From contig JAEUWI010000003.1 of NCBI GenBank assembly GCA_016791475.1, forward strand, positions 62,001-126,000: 64,000 bases of DNA, given 5' to 3'. The notes beneath the pieces are model-generated. The model was not told the DNA's origin. It did no database searches and saw only the letters and a program-made list of their open reading frames with translations. This document shows, piece by piece, positions 53,103-61,296 of the stretch. Numbering within the stretch: position 1 is the first letter of the stretch; every line of letters starts with the position of its first letter. Position numbers and translations under genes: made by a program. The DNA is from Candidatus Hydrogenedentota bacterium (GTDB lineage: Bacteria > Hydrogenedentota > Hydrogenedentia > Hydrogenedentales > JAEUWI01).

Positions 53103-54658
53103 AACTCCACCTCCTGCAGGGAAAAATCATTATGATCCAGGGTGGCGGTCAATCTCGGCACGAGTTCCCAACCATACTGAAACAGCCAGGAGAAGATCGT
53201 ATAGTGCCGTTCCTGGGGCTTGCGTCCGGGGGCCAGTTCCGTACCCAGGCGCGCGAGCTGGCTGCGCACGGTGGCGGTGCGGCCTTCATCGGCCCGGAGC
53301 AGCGAGCGCTCCAGATAGTCCAGACCCTGGCGTACCTGCGCCTGAAATTGCCTGCCGAGCGGCAGCGCCTGTCGGCCCGCCTTGCCGAGCGCGTCGAAGT
53401 CCCGCTCCATCCCTTCGAGCTCACGGATGATGGCATCCGCGCGGCCGGTCAATACGGCCAACGACGGATCCTGTGCGGCGCTGCGCAGTGCACGCTCTTC
53501 CAATGATTCCGCTGGGGCGTAAAGATCCCCAATCCGCAATTTGTACTTCTCCAGAAGCTTGTTGGATTTCAGGCTGGTGAGGGCCGCGCGCATGCGTGGA
53601 TAAACGATCGGCATCGGACGTTCGAAGAACTCGAAGACTTCCTTTAGCTGGCCCCAATAGGCCACTTCGCCGGGACCGGCCACATAGGAACGCACTGGAA
53701 ACAAGGTCTGTTGCACGATACAACGAAGCCCCACATTGGCCGTGAACACTCCCGGCTCCCGATGGAGCAATTCGAGCAATTCCGCCTCGCTGAATCGCTC
53801 ACCCGTATCCGGAAGTATGAAAAGACCTTCCCCATGGCGAACTCTACAGCGCACGCCCGCGCGTTCGAGGAAGAAATTGCAGGTATCGTCACCCTTCACG
53901 ACCTGAGCGCCATAGCCCGCGGATTCCAGGCGCGCGCCGCCTTCGTTCAGGAGCCGCGTGCTCGCCAGCGGATGGCGTATTTCGCGCTCAAAGACCGGAA
54001 TGGCAAGCTCGCGGGCTTCGGGGAGTTCGGGCGTGAAGATGACCAGGGGCGTGTCGCGAAAAAGACGCGCCATGAGCCGGGCATGCCATTCCGAGAGATT
54101 TGCCGAGGCCTGAAGGCTCTCGTGGAGAAAACCCAGGATTTCGCCGGAAAATTCCGAACCCGGAGCCTGGGCCGCGGCCAACTCGGCCAGATCATGCAGT
54201 TCATCGCGCACGGGCAGCCGGTAGATGGAGCTCGCCACTTGTCCAGGCGCGGGCAACAGGGCTAAGGAAACATCCACATGGTTCCTGCTCAGCAGGTGGG
54301 CTTCACGAATCTCATCAAAATCATGATCATCGCCGCCGACCCAATATATGGGAAGGAATGCGTGGCCCGACGTTTCCGAGGCGGCTTGAGCGAGCTTTAT
54401 CGCGGTGATGGCCTTGTAAATCGTGTACAGGGGACCGGTAAAAATGCCCGGCTGTTGCCCGGTGATAAACACCCCCTCGTCACCGCGCAGCGTGCCGTTG
54501 CTTCCGATGTGAGCCTGGTAGCGCCGGATCCCGTCCACGAGCGAAGCGTTCCAGGGGGCGGGGGAGAGGTCCGCACCCGTCACGCCACGGGGTACACCCG
54601 CGTAGAACTTCATGAGCTCCGGATGGCCCGCCAGGTAATCCTCGATCAGGGAAGCCAT
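53099..54658 (-). CDS. bshC: Bacillithiol biosynthesis cysteine-adding enzyme BshC
   Basis: 519 residues, near the usual 540 of the family. The nucleotide-binding segment TGQQPGIFTGPLYTIYKA (from residue 66) and the Rossmann-type PIYWVGGDDHDFDEI motif are diagnostic. BshC ligates cysteine to glucosaminyl-malate and completes bacillithiol. ATG lies 2 nt after the stop of the upstream methyltransferase gene and the end overlaps bshB1, so the four genes are one translational unit. Confidence 0.95.
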   Translation of the reverse strand: MASLIEDYLAGHPELMKFYAGVPRGVTGADLSPAPWNASLVDGIRRYQAHIGSNGTLRGDEGVFITGQQPGIFTGPLYTIYKAITAIKLAQAASETSGHAFLPIYWVGGDDHDFDEIREAHLLSRNHVDVSLALLPAPGQVASSIYRLPVRDELHDLAELAAAQAPGSEFSGEILGFLHESLQASANLSEWHARLMARLFRDTPLVIFTPELPEARELAIPVFEREIRHPLASTRLLNEGGARLESAGYGAQVVKGDDTCNFFLERAGVRCRVRHGEGLFILPDTGERFSEAELLELLHREPGVFTANVGLRCIVQQTLFPVRSYVAGPGEVAYWGQLKEVFEFFERPMPIVYPRMRAALTSLKSNKLLEKYKLRIGDLYAPAESLEERALRSAAQDPSLAVLTGRADAIIRELEGMERDFDALGKAGRQALPLGRQFQAQVRQGLDYLERSLLRADEGRTATVRSQLARLGTELAPGRKPQERHYTIFSWLFQYGWELVPRLTATLDHNDFSLQEVEL

Positions 54659-54660
54659 GG

Positions 54661-55431
54661 TTAGAGCCGCGTTCCGACGACGATCTGTCGCGGTGTGTCT
54701 TCCCGCACGGGATCACCGTCGTAGTTGCCATAGCATGACTCCATGCGAAGGCCCGCACGCTCCAGCAAGGCCAGCAACTCTGAGCGTTCATAGAGGCGTA
54801 CCGACTCTGAGCTACGGTTAATGATGGCGCCGTCACGTTCGACCTCGGTGATTTTGTTCACGCGCCTGGTGGTCTCGTCAATCCAGCGGCGTTCACGAAT
54901 CTCAAATCTCCCTGAAACGCGAAGAGATTCCGGATCCAGGTGAGCCCGCAAGTAGGCGGGGTTCAAGTAGTCCACAAAGAAGCGGCCACCCGGCTTGAGC
55001 GCCCGGGCAATGCCCTGGGCCACGGCGAGATTCTCAGACTCGCTGCAGAAATATCCGAAGCTAGTGAAGAAATTGGCCAGCGCATCGAAAGCGCCCCTGA
55101 AGGGAATGGCCCGCATATCGCCACGCAGCAAATGGCCGGTCGTACCCAATTGCTTCCGCGCAATCTCCAGCAGGTCGGGGGAGTAGTCGAGCCCGACCAC
55201 GTGGGGCGTATGCTTAAGCAGGTGGACCATGTGTCGACCGTTTCCGCAACACAAATCCAGCACGGAACAGGACTTGCAGAGGCGAAGCTGCTCGATCGCA
55301 AAGGCGGATTCCGCCGTGGCGGCCTCCACGGTCCGGTGGGCGTAGACAACCGGATACAGGGCGTCAAAGGCATGGGCAAACCAGTCCTTTTCCACCGTGC
55401 GCTCGGTCGACTTCGTGTTCAATACAACCAT
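54661..55431 (-). CDS. Class I SAM-dependent methyltransferase, candidate bacillithiol N-methyltransferase
   Basis: 256 residues from ATG 55431; a TTG at 55506 would extend it by 25 unconserved residues over a stem-loop. The SAM-binding motif I is VLDLCCGNGRH (about 57-67), with GLDYSPDLLEIARKQL and GDMRAIPF following, and ARALKPGGRFFVDYL as the post-strand motif. The gene is 2 nt upstream of bshC. In green sulfur bacteria a class I methyltransferase, NmbA, forms N-methyl-bacillithiol; this protein is a positional candidate for that step. The similarity to NmbA was not checked. Other small-molecule substrates remain possible. Confidence 0.75.
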   Translation of the reverse strand: MVVLNTKSTERTVEKDWFAHAFDALYPVVYAHRTVEAATAESAFAIEQLRLCKSCSVLDLCCGNGRHMVHLLKHTPHVVGLDYSPDLLEIARKQLGTTGHLLRGDMRAIPFRGAFDALANFFTSFGYFCSESENLAVAQGIARALKPGGRFFVDYLNPAYLRAHLDPESLRVSGRFEIRERRWIDETTRRVNKITEVERDGAIINRSSESVRLYERSELLALLERAGLRMESCYGNYDGDPVREDTPRQIVVGTRL

Positions 55432-55481
55432 CCTGATGGCGTTCTCCGGGCTCCGGTGCCGTGTGGAGCCTCGAATAGATT

Positions 55482-55502
55482 CACGGAAATTTTGTTTCCG
55501 TG
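55482..55502 (-). other. Stem-loop between pyk and the methyltransferase gene
   Basis: CACGGAAA and TTTCCGTG form an 8-bp perfect stem with a 5-nt loop, 20 bp after the pyk stop codon. Without a U-run it is not a clear terminator; it may be an mRNA-processing or attenuation site that separates the metabolic genes from the thiol genes. Confidence 0.5.
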
Positions 55503-55522
55503 TCAATCATTGGGAACAACAA

Positions 55523-57007
55523 TTAAATATCGTCCCCGGAATCGCCCACCGTGTGGAGCTTCAACATATTGGTCCGCCCGCCCTCCGCCAGAGGGGTGCC
55601 GGCAACAATAATGATCGTGTCGCCCTCCGCAGCCGCCTTGTGTCGAAGCAATTGCTCTTCCACTTCATGCACCATGACTTCGATAAGATCGAAATCCTTG
55701 GTCAGTACGGCGGAAACGCCCCACATGATGGCGCACTTGCGGCAGGTAGACTCACGATTGGTGATCGCCGTAATGCGAACACGAGGGCGATAACGGGCGA
55801 TGGCGCCGGCCGTGTATCCGGTCTTGGTGAAGCAGACAATCCGGGTGATATCCAGGCTCTCGCACATGCGAAAGACCGCCTGGCCGATAGCGTCGGCATA
55901 GGAGTTCAGGTGAACGCCACGCATGCCCTCGCGCCGCTTCTTCAGTTCGTCCCGGCGCAATTCGCGCATGCGTCGGTCCGTCGAGGTCCGCTGTGTCTCC
56001 GCATCGGTTTTCGCGGCCACGCGGGCCATCACGGTGCAGGCCTCCACGGGATACTTGCCCGATGCCGTCTCCGCGGAGAGCATGACCGCGTCCGTGCCGT
56101 CATAGATGGCATTGGCCACATCGGTAACTTCGGCCCGGGTGGGTCTCCCGGCATAGACCATGGACTCAAGCATCTGCGTCGCCGTAATAACCGGCACGCC
56201 GAGCTCGTTGCAGGAGTTGATTAGCGTCTTCTGGATACTGGGGACGTCTTCAAAGTTCACTTCGACACCCAGATCACCCCGGGCGACCATGACGGCATCG
56301 CTGAGTGCGGCAATCTCTTTGATATGGACCAGCGCTTCCGGGCGCTCGATTTTTGCGACGATCCCGATATCGGAATTGGATTCCCGGAGGAGCTCCCGCA
56401 GCCCTCGGATATCGTCGGGTGAGCGGACGAAGGAAAGGGCGACAAAATCTACCTTTTCGGCGATACTGAGGGCTACGTCGATGCGATCTTTGTCCGTCAG
56501 GGAGGGTTCGGCAATGGACACGCCCGGAAGATTGATTCCCTTGCTCTCGCCCAGTTCTCCGCCGCGCACCACCGTGCAATGGACTTCGGGAGGAGCGACG
56601 CTCTCCACGCAAAGTTCCAGGGTGCCGTCGGAAAGCAGAATGCGGTCTCCCGGTTTGACGTCGTGGGGGAGATTGGCGTAGGTCGTGGAGATGCGATTCA
56701 CATCGCCGACGATCTTATCGGTGGTAACCGTGATGCTGGCGCCGGGCTCCAGATTGACCACGTGGGGAGGGATGAGCTTCCCGGTCCGTATTTTCGGCCC
56801 CTGCAGATCCATAAGAATCGCCACATTGGCATTTTTTCGCGCGGACACTTCGCGGATGATTTTGATCCGCTCCTTGTGCGATTCGTGGCTGCCGTGGGAG
56901 AAATTGAGGCGGGCCACGTCCATGCCCGCATCAATCAGCCTCTCGATCATTTCGGGACTACACGACGCGGGCCCGATGGTACACACTATTTTGGTTTGAC
57001 GGCGCAT
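55523..57007 (-). CDS. pyk: Pyruvate kinase
   Basis: 494 residues. KIVCTIGPASCSPEMIERLIDAGMDVARLNFSHG is the start of the A domain, MDLQGPKIRTG follows, the catalytic lysine is in VAKIERPEAL and the signature MVARGDLGVEV follows. The C domain runs to the end (EGDTIIIVAGTPLAEGG). It converts PEP and ADP to pyruvate and ATP. ATG starts 2 nt after the lysC stop, so the genes are coupled. The neighbouring enzyme I and HPr genes also use the PEP pool. Confidence 0.97.
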   Translation of the reverse strand: MRRQTKIVCTIGPASCSPEMIERLIDAGMDVARLNFSHGSHESHKERIKIIREVSARKNANVAILMDLQGPKIRTGKLIPPHVVNLEPGASITVTTDKIVGDVNRISTTYANLPHDVKPGDRILLSDGTLELCVESVAPPEVHCTVVRGGELGESKGINLPGVSIAEPSLTDKDRIDVALSIAEKVDFVALSFVRSPDDIRGLRELLRESNSDIGIVAKIERPEALVHIKEIAALSDAVMVARGDLGVEVNFEDVPSIQKTLINSCNELGVPVITATQMLESMVYAGRPTRAEVTDVANAIYDGTDAVMLSAETASGKYPVEACTVMARVAAKTDAETQRTSTDRRMRELRRDELKKRREGMRGVHLNSYADAIGQAVFRMCESLDITRIVCFTKTGYTAGAIARYRPRVRITAITNRESTCRKCAIMWGVSAVLTKDFDLIEVMVHEVEEQLLRHKAAAEGDTIIIVAGTPLAEGGRTNMLKLHTVGDSGDDI

Positions 57008-57009
57008 GG

Positions 57010-58320
57010 TTATTCCCAGGACTCGAAGGCGCGATAAATTGCGGTTACCGCCCGCTCCAGAGACTCTTCCTCTACCCCGACGATAATGTTCATCTCCGAC
57101 GATCCCTGATCGATAACGCGAACATTCACGTTAGCCTCCGCCAGAGCCGTAAATAGACGTGCGGCCACCCCGATATGATGGTTCATTCCCAGACCCACCG
57201 TGGCGACCATAGCCAGACCCGACACCAGCCCTATGCTATCGGGTTGGCAGCGCCGTTGCAAGTCGTCGACCAGCTTATCGCCCAGACCGCCAATTTCTTC
57301 GTCCCGGAGAATGATGGACATGGTGTCGATGCCGGTGGGCATGTGTTCCCAACCAATGCCGTGCTCTTCAAGCACGGTAAGCGCCCTTCGGCCGAAACCC
57401 CGCTCGCGGTTCATCAGCGTCTTCTCAATATTGATCATGCTGAAGCCCCGGCGTCCTGCGATACCGCAGAGGGGGTGCTTGCTTTCCCGGCTGGCTACAA
57501 TCAGGGTGCCGGGGTTTTCGGGTTCCCGGGTGCTTCGTATCTGAATCGGGATTCCAGGTTCGCGCACGGGATAAATCGCTTCGTCGTGCAGTACCGTGGC
57601 GCCCATGTACGACAATTCGCGCAGTTCCTGATAGGTGACCTCGTCGATGCGGCGCGGCTTGTCCACAATGCGCGGATCGGCCATGAGGAAGCCAGGCACG
57701 TCGGTCCAGTTCTCGTAGAGATCCGAGCCCGTTGCGCGCGCCACGATAGACCCCGTAACGTCGCTGCCCCCTCGTGAAAAAGTCTTGATGCGACCATCGG
57801 GCATGGCGCCATAAAAACCGGGCACTACATACAGACCGTCGCCCGAGAGCCGCTCACCGAGCAATCCGTAGGTCGCGGAATCGAAGTCGCCGCTGTTGGT
57901 GAAGCGGATACATTCTGCGGGGTCCACAAATTCAGCCCCAAGCAGGGCCGCAACCAGGCGACCGTTAAGGTATTCGCCGCGGGAAGCCATGAAGTCGGGC
58001 GTCGATTCGCGGGGAGCCCGGGCCTCAATCTCGTCGAGCAGCGCGGCTAAATCGATGCCGACATTAAGCTCCCGGGCCAGTTCTTCAAAGCGCTGCCGGA
58101 TGATACGTTTTGGCTCGGACGGGTCCAGCCCCTGGGCGGCAATACCGTGCCAGGCATAGAGGAGGTCCGTGACCTTCTTGTCGGAGTCAAAACGCTTTCC
58201 GGGGGCCGAAGGAACCACGAAACGGCGGGCGGGGTCGGCCTTGACGATGGATTCCATGATACGAATGTTGGTAGCGTCGGCCAGCGAGGTGCCGCCAAAT
58301 TTGCAGGTGATTTTCTTCAA
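57010..58320 (-). CDS. lysC: Aspartate kinase
   Basis: 436 residues. CKFGGTSLAD at the start and the FSRGGSDVTGSIVARA segment are typical of aspartokinases; two ACT domains follow (about 300-436, with INIEKTLMNRERGFGRRALTVLEE and the final NVNVRVIDQGSSEMNIIVGVE). It starts the lysine, threonine, methionine and diaminopimelate pathway. A leader of about 109 bp separates it from rseP and contains a stem-loop. No lysine riboswitch can be recognised. Confidence 0.95.
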   Translation of the reverse strand: MKKITCKFGGTSLADATNIRIMESIVKADPARRFVVPSAPGKRFDSDKKVTDLLYAWHGIAAQGLDPSEPKRIIRQRFEELARELNVGIDLAALLDEIEARAPRESTPDFMASRGEYLNGRLVAALLGAEFVDPAECIRFTNSGDFDSATYGLLGERLSGDGLYVVPGFYGAMPDGRIKTFSRGGSDVTGSIVARATGSDLYENWTDVPGFLMADPRIVDKPRRIDEVTYQELRELSYMGATVLHDEAIYPVREPGIPIQIRSTREPENPGTLIVASRESKHPLCGIAGRRGFSMINIEKTLMNRERGFGRRALTVLEEHGIGWEHMPTGIDTMSIILRDEEIGGLGDKLVDDLQRRCQPDSIGLVSGLAMVATVGLGMNHHIGVAARLFTALAEANVNVRVIDQGSSEMNIIVGVEEESLERAVTAIYRAFESWE

Positions 58321-58363
58321 TTCCGGGGACTCCAGAGCTTGGGGGAAACAGGTTGGAACCTCG

Positions 58364-58391
58364 CTCCCGGCACGTGAAGTGAGTGCGGGAG
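58364..58391 (-). other. Stem-loop in the lysC leader
   Basis: CTCCCGCAC and GTGCCGGGAG (read on the minus strand) form a stem with one bulge, 43 bp before the lysC ATG. It could be part of an attenuator, but a competing structure or leader peptide was not found. Confidence 0.35.
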
Positions 58392-58429
58392 TCAGGTGTT
58401 GAATCCGGGCGACGGACCTTGGCCGGCGA

Positions 58430-60127
58430 TCAGGGCAACATGTCCGTGATCAGACGGCCCACATCGTTCCAGGTCACGAATAGCATGAGGCCGATGATCA
58501 GAACCAGACCGACGGTCTGGTATCGCTCCAGCACCACCATGCTGACGGGTTTTCGCCGGATTCCTTCTATTCCATTGATGAGAATCTGGCCGCCGTCGAG
58601 CACAGGCAGAGGCAGGAGATTAAATACGAACAGATTGATGCTGATGAGGGCCGTGATGTCCAGCAGTCGCCCCCAGCCCATCTGGGCTGCGTCGCGTGTG
58701 ACCTGGAAGATCATGACCGGTCCCCCGAGATCCTTCGGGCTCACATCCCGCATGGCGAGGGCCTTAAGCGTAAGCAGGGTCTGCGCAACCGCCGTATAGC
58801 TCTTGTTGAGGGCCGCCGGAATGATCTGTGAAACCGATACGCGGTGAAACACCGTCTTCGGCGCCATGGAAATACCAATCGCACGCACCGAGTCCACCGG
58901 GAGATCGAGTTTCAATTCCTTGCCGCGCTGAAGAAGGCCGAAAAGGATCGCGGGACGTTCCACGCTGACCGAAAGGGTCTGGCCGGGGCTGGCCATCAAT
59001 TTGTCCTGAAGAGATTTCAAGGTAACCGCTTCGCCATTGACCGCCGTAATCTTGTCTTTCCGCTGAAGCCCGGTGCTCTTTTCGAATGCCTCTTCCACAA
59101 ACGATACCACGGGAACGGCCTTCTCCGGCTCTTCCGAGCCGCGGGGAGCGCCCCAGGCGACGGCCTTCAGGCGTCCAACGGTTTTGGGAGCCAGCGAGAG
59201 ATGAATCTTTTCACCGGCCCGATCAACCAGCAGATCGAGGCTCTGCCCCTCCGGCATGTCCTGGGTCAATTCGAGAAAGGTGGAGGTATCCACCGCCGCC
59301 CCATTGGCACGGAGGATGATGTCGTCCGCCTGCAACCCGGCCGCCTCCGCGGGGGTTTCGGGAAGAATGCTCGCTATCAGCACCGCCGAAAAGGGCTCCA
59401 CGCCAAAGCGGGGATAGCGCTCCTCGTCCTTCCGCGCAGGCATCACTTCACAGCGATAGTAGGTCTTGGAATCATCCGCGCCGGTGCGTTCGATTACGAA
59501 GTCGTGGGACATTTCGTCCCCATGCAAGAGGGCATTCACCGCCAGCGCCGGCACGATATTCTCTATCGGCGCCCCGTTCATCGACACAATCAGGTCGCCG
59601 GGTTGCCAGCCCACCGCGTCCGGCTCGCCCGTCATGTCCGGCGTGTCCGTCGCACTGGCCATCTTGTACAGCTTCGCCGTGGCCGCCGGATAGTCCTTCT
59701 CCACCTTGCCGATGCGCGGGGAAAGAACGGATTCGGGCACTTGCTCGCCGACGCCGACCAGCACGCCGTAGAGCACCACCGCGAGCAGGAGGTTCGCCAC
59801 CGGCCCGGCCAGCAGCACAATCATGCGCTGCCACACGGGCTTGTTGTTAAACCAGCGATCCGGCGGAATGCTGCCGTACTCGCGCTCACGTTCCTCCTCG
59901 GAGAGCGGCGCGTCTTCCTGGCCCGCCATCTTAACGAAACCGCCGATGGGGAGAGCGCCGATACAATAGTCCGTCTCGCCCCACTTGAAGCCGATCACGC
60001 GGGGCGGCATGCCCACGCTGAAGCGGTCGACATAAATGTTGCAGGCTTTCGCTGCCAGAAAGTGCCCCATCTCGTGAAAGAACACCAGAAAACTCAGCAC
60101 CAGCAGGAAAATTAAAACACTCGTCAT
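58430..60127 (-). CDS. rseP: RseP-type site-2 protease (RIP metalloprotease)
   Basis: 565 residues. FHEMGHF (His18, Glu19, His22) in the first membrane helix and PVLDGGQ near the C-terminus give the zinc site of M50 intramembrane proteases. The region between (about 115-450) is longer than in E. coli RseP and seems to contain two to three PDZ-like domains (VGWQPGDLIVSMNGAPI, AGLQADDIILRANGAAV, STGLQRKDKITAVNGEAV). It cleaves membrane-anchored anti-sigma factors and signal peptides. It follows dxr at 4 nt, the standard dxr-rseP order. Confidence 0.93.
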   Translation of the reverse strand: MTSVLIFLLVLSFLVFFHEMGHFLAAKACNIYVDRFSVGMPPRVIGFKWGETDYCIGALPIGGFVKMAGQEDAPLSEEEREREYGSIPPDRWFNNKPVWQRMIVLLAGPVANLLLAVVLYGVLVGVGEQVPESVLSPRIGKVEKDYPAATAKLYKMASATDTPDMTGEPDAVGWQPGDLIVSMNGAPIENIVPALAVNALLHGDEMSHDFVIERTGADDSKTYYRCEVMPARKDEERYPRFGVEPFSAVLIASILPETPAEAAGLQADDIILRANGAAVDTSTFLELTQDMPEGQSLDLLVDRAGEKIHLSLAPKTVGRLKAVAWGAPRGSEEPEKAVPVVSFVEEAFEKSTGLQRKDKITAVNGEAVTLKSLQDKLMASPGQTLSVSVERPAILFGLLQRGKELKLDLPVDSVRAIGISMAPKTVFHRVSVSQIIPAALNKSYTAVAQTLLTLKALAMRDVSPKDLGGPVMIFQVTRDAAQMGWGRLLDITALISINLFVFNLLPLPVLDGGQILINGIEGIRRKPVSMVVLERYQTVGLVLIIGLMLFVTWNDVGRLITDMLP

Positions 60128-60131
60128 TTCG

Positions 60132-61286
60132 TCATGATCCTAGTAGTTTGACCATTTCCCGCGCTCGGGCGCGAGCCTCGCCATCCGCAGCCATGATCGA
60201 CTCAAGACTGTAATCCTGAGCGGGAGTTATCCCGTCACAAACACGACCGACCACGTCGCTTATCCCGAGAAAGGGCAAGCGATGGTTGCAAAAAGCCTCC
60301 ACCGCTATCTCGTTGGCGGCATTCAACACTGCGGGCGCCGTGCCACCAACTGCCGCCGCCTGGCGCGCATACGCGAGGCAAGGAAACGCGCTGAAATCGG
60401 GCGTGTCAAAGGTAAGGGCCTTCAACCCGGCCAGATTGAGCCGTTCCATGGGTAATTCTACCCGTTCCGGGTAGGTAAGTGCGAACAGGATGGGGAATTT
60501 CATATCCGTAACCCCCATATGGGCGAGGATATTACCGTCCGTAAACTCCACCAGACTGTGAATAATGCTCTGGGGGTGAATCACCACGTCGATCTGATCG
60601 GGGCGCAAATCAAAAAGCCACATCGCCTCCACGATCTCCAGCCCCTTGTTCATCAAGGTCGCCGAATCCACACTAATCTTCGCGCCCATATCCCAGGTGG
60701 GGTGACGGGTCGCTTCTTCCGGGCGGACCTGGGCGAGACTTTCCCGGGGGCGACCATAGAAGGGCCCGCCCGACGCCGTCAAGTGAACCGTAAGTATATC
60801 GCCATGGGCATGGCCCATGGAGCACTGAAAAATCGCACTGTGCTCGCTGTCCACCGGAAGCACTTCCACGCCCCGGGCCGCGGCGCGCTCCATGATCAGC
60901 TTGCCCGCCATCACGAAGGGCTCTTTGTTGGCGACCGCCACCCGGTTTCCGGCGTCTATGGCGGCCAGCAGCGGATCCAGTCCGGCCGCGCCCACCATGG
61001 CGCAGAGGACGGTATCCACGGGAAGGGCGGCAAGCCGGGTAAGCGGAGCGGGGCCGTCCAGCACGATGGGACCGAGATCCATTTCCGCAAGCACGCCTCC
61101 GGCACAGGAATCGGACATGGCGGCGTAGCGGGGAGTAAATTCGCGAATCTGCGCGGCGAGCAGGTCCACATTGCGGTGAGCGCCAAGTCCAACCACGTTG
61201 AAGTGCTCGGGATATCGGCGGACCACTTCGAGGGCACTCTTGCCGATCGAGCCTGTGGAGCCCAGAATGATAATGTCTTTTTTCAT
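60132..61286 (-). CDS. dxr: 1-deoxy-D-xylulose 5-phosphate reductoisomerase
   Basis: 384 residues from ATG 61286, after the ptsI stop; the frame continues into ptsI. IILGSTGSIGKSALEVVRRYP is the NADPH site, and ANKEPFVMAG, DSEHSAIFQ and TASGGPF with STLMNKGLEIVEA are the catalytic and metal motifs. It makes MEP in the non-mevalonate isoprenoid pathway. dxr is usually with cdsA and uppS; here enzyme I takes that place upstream. Confidence 0.97.
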   Translation of the reverse strand: MKKDIIILGSTGSIGKSALEVVRRYPEHFNVVGLGAHRNVDLLAAQIREFTPRYAAMSDSCAGGVLAEMDLGPIVLDGPAPLTRLAALPVDTVLCAMVGAAGLDPLLAAIDAGNRVAVANKEPFVMAGKLIMERAAARGVEVLPVDSEHSAIFQCSMGHAHGDILTVHLTASGGPFYGRPRESLAQVRPEEATRHPTWDMGAKISVDSATLMNKGLEIVEAMWLFDLRPDQIDVVIHPQSIIHSLVEFTDGNILAHMGVTDMKFPILFALTYPERVELPMERLNLAGLKALTFDTPDFSAFPCLAYARQAAAVGGTAPAVLNAANEIAVEAFCNHRLPFLGISDVVGRVCDGITPAQDYSLESIMAADGEARARAREMVKLLGS

Positions 61287-61296
61287 CGAGGGACCG

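Noticed and set aside
58321-58429. Lysine riboswitch before lysC
   Set aside because: The leader is too short and shows one simple stem-loop; the conserved L-box core could not be found.
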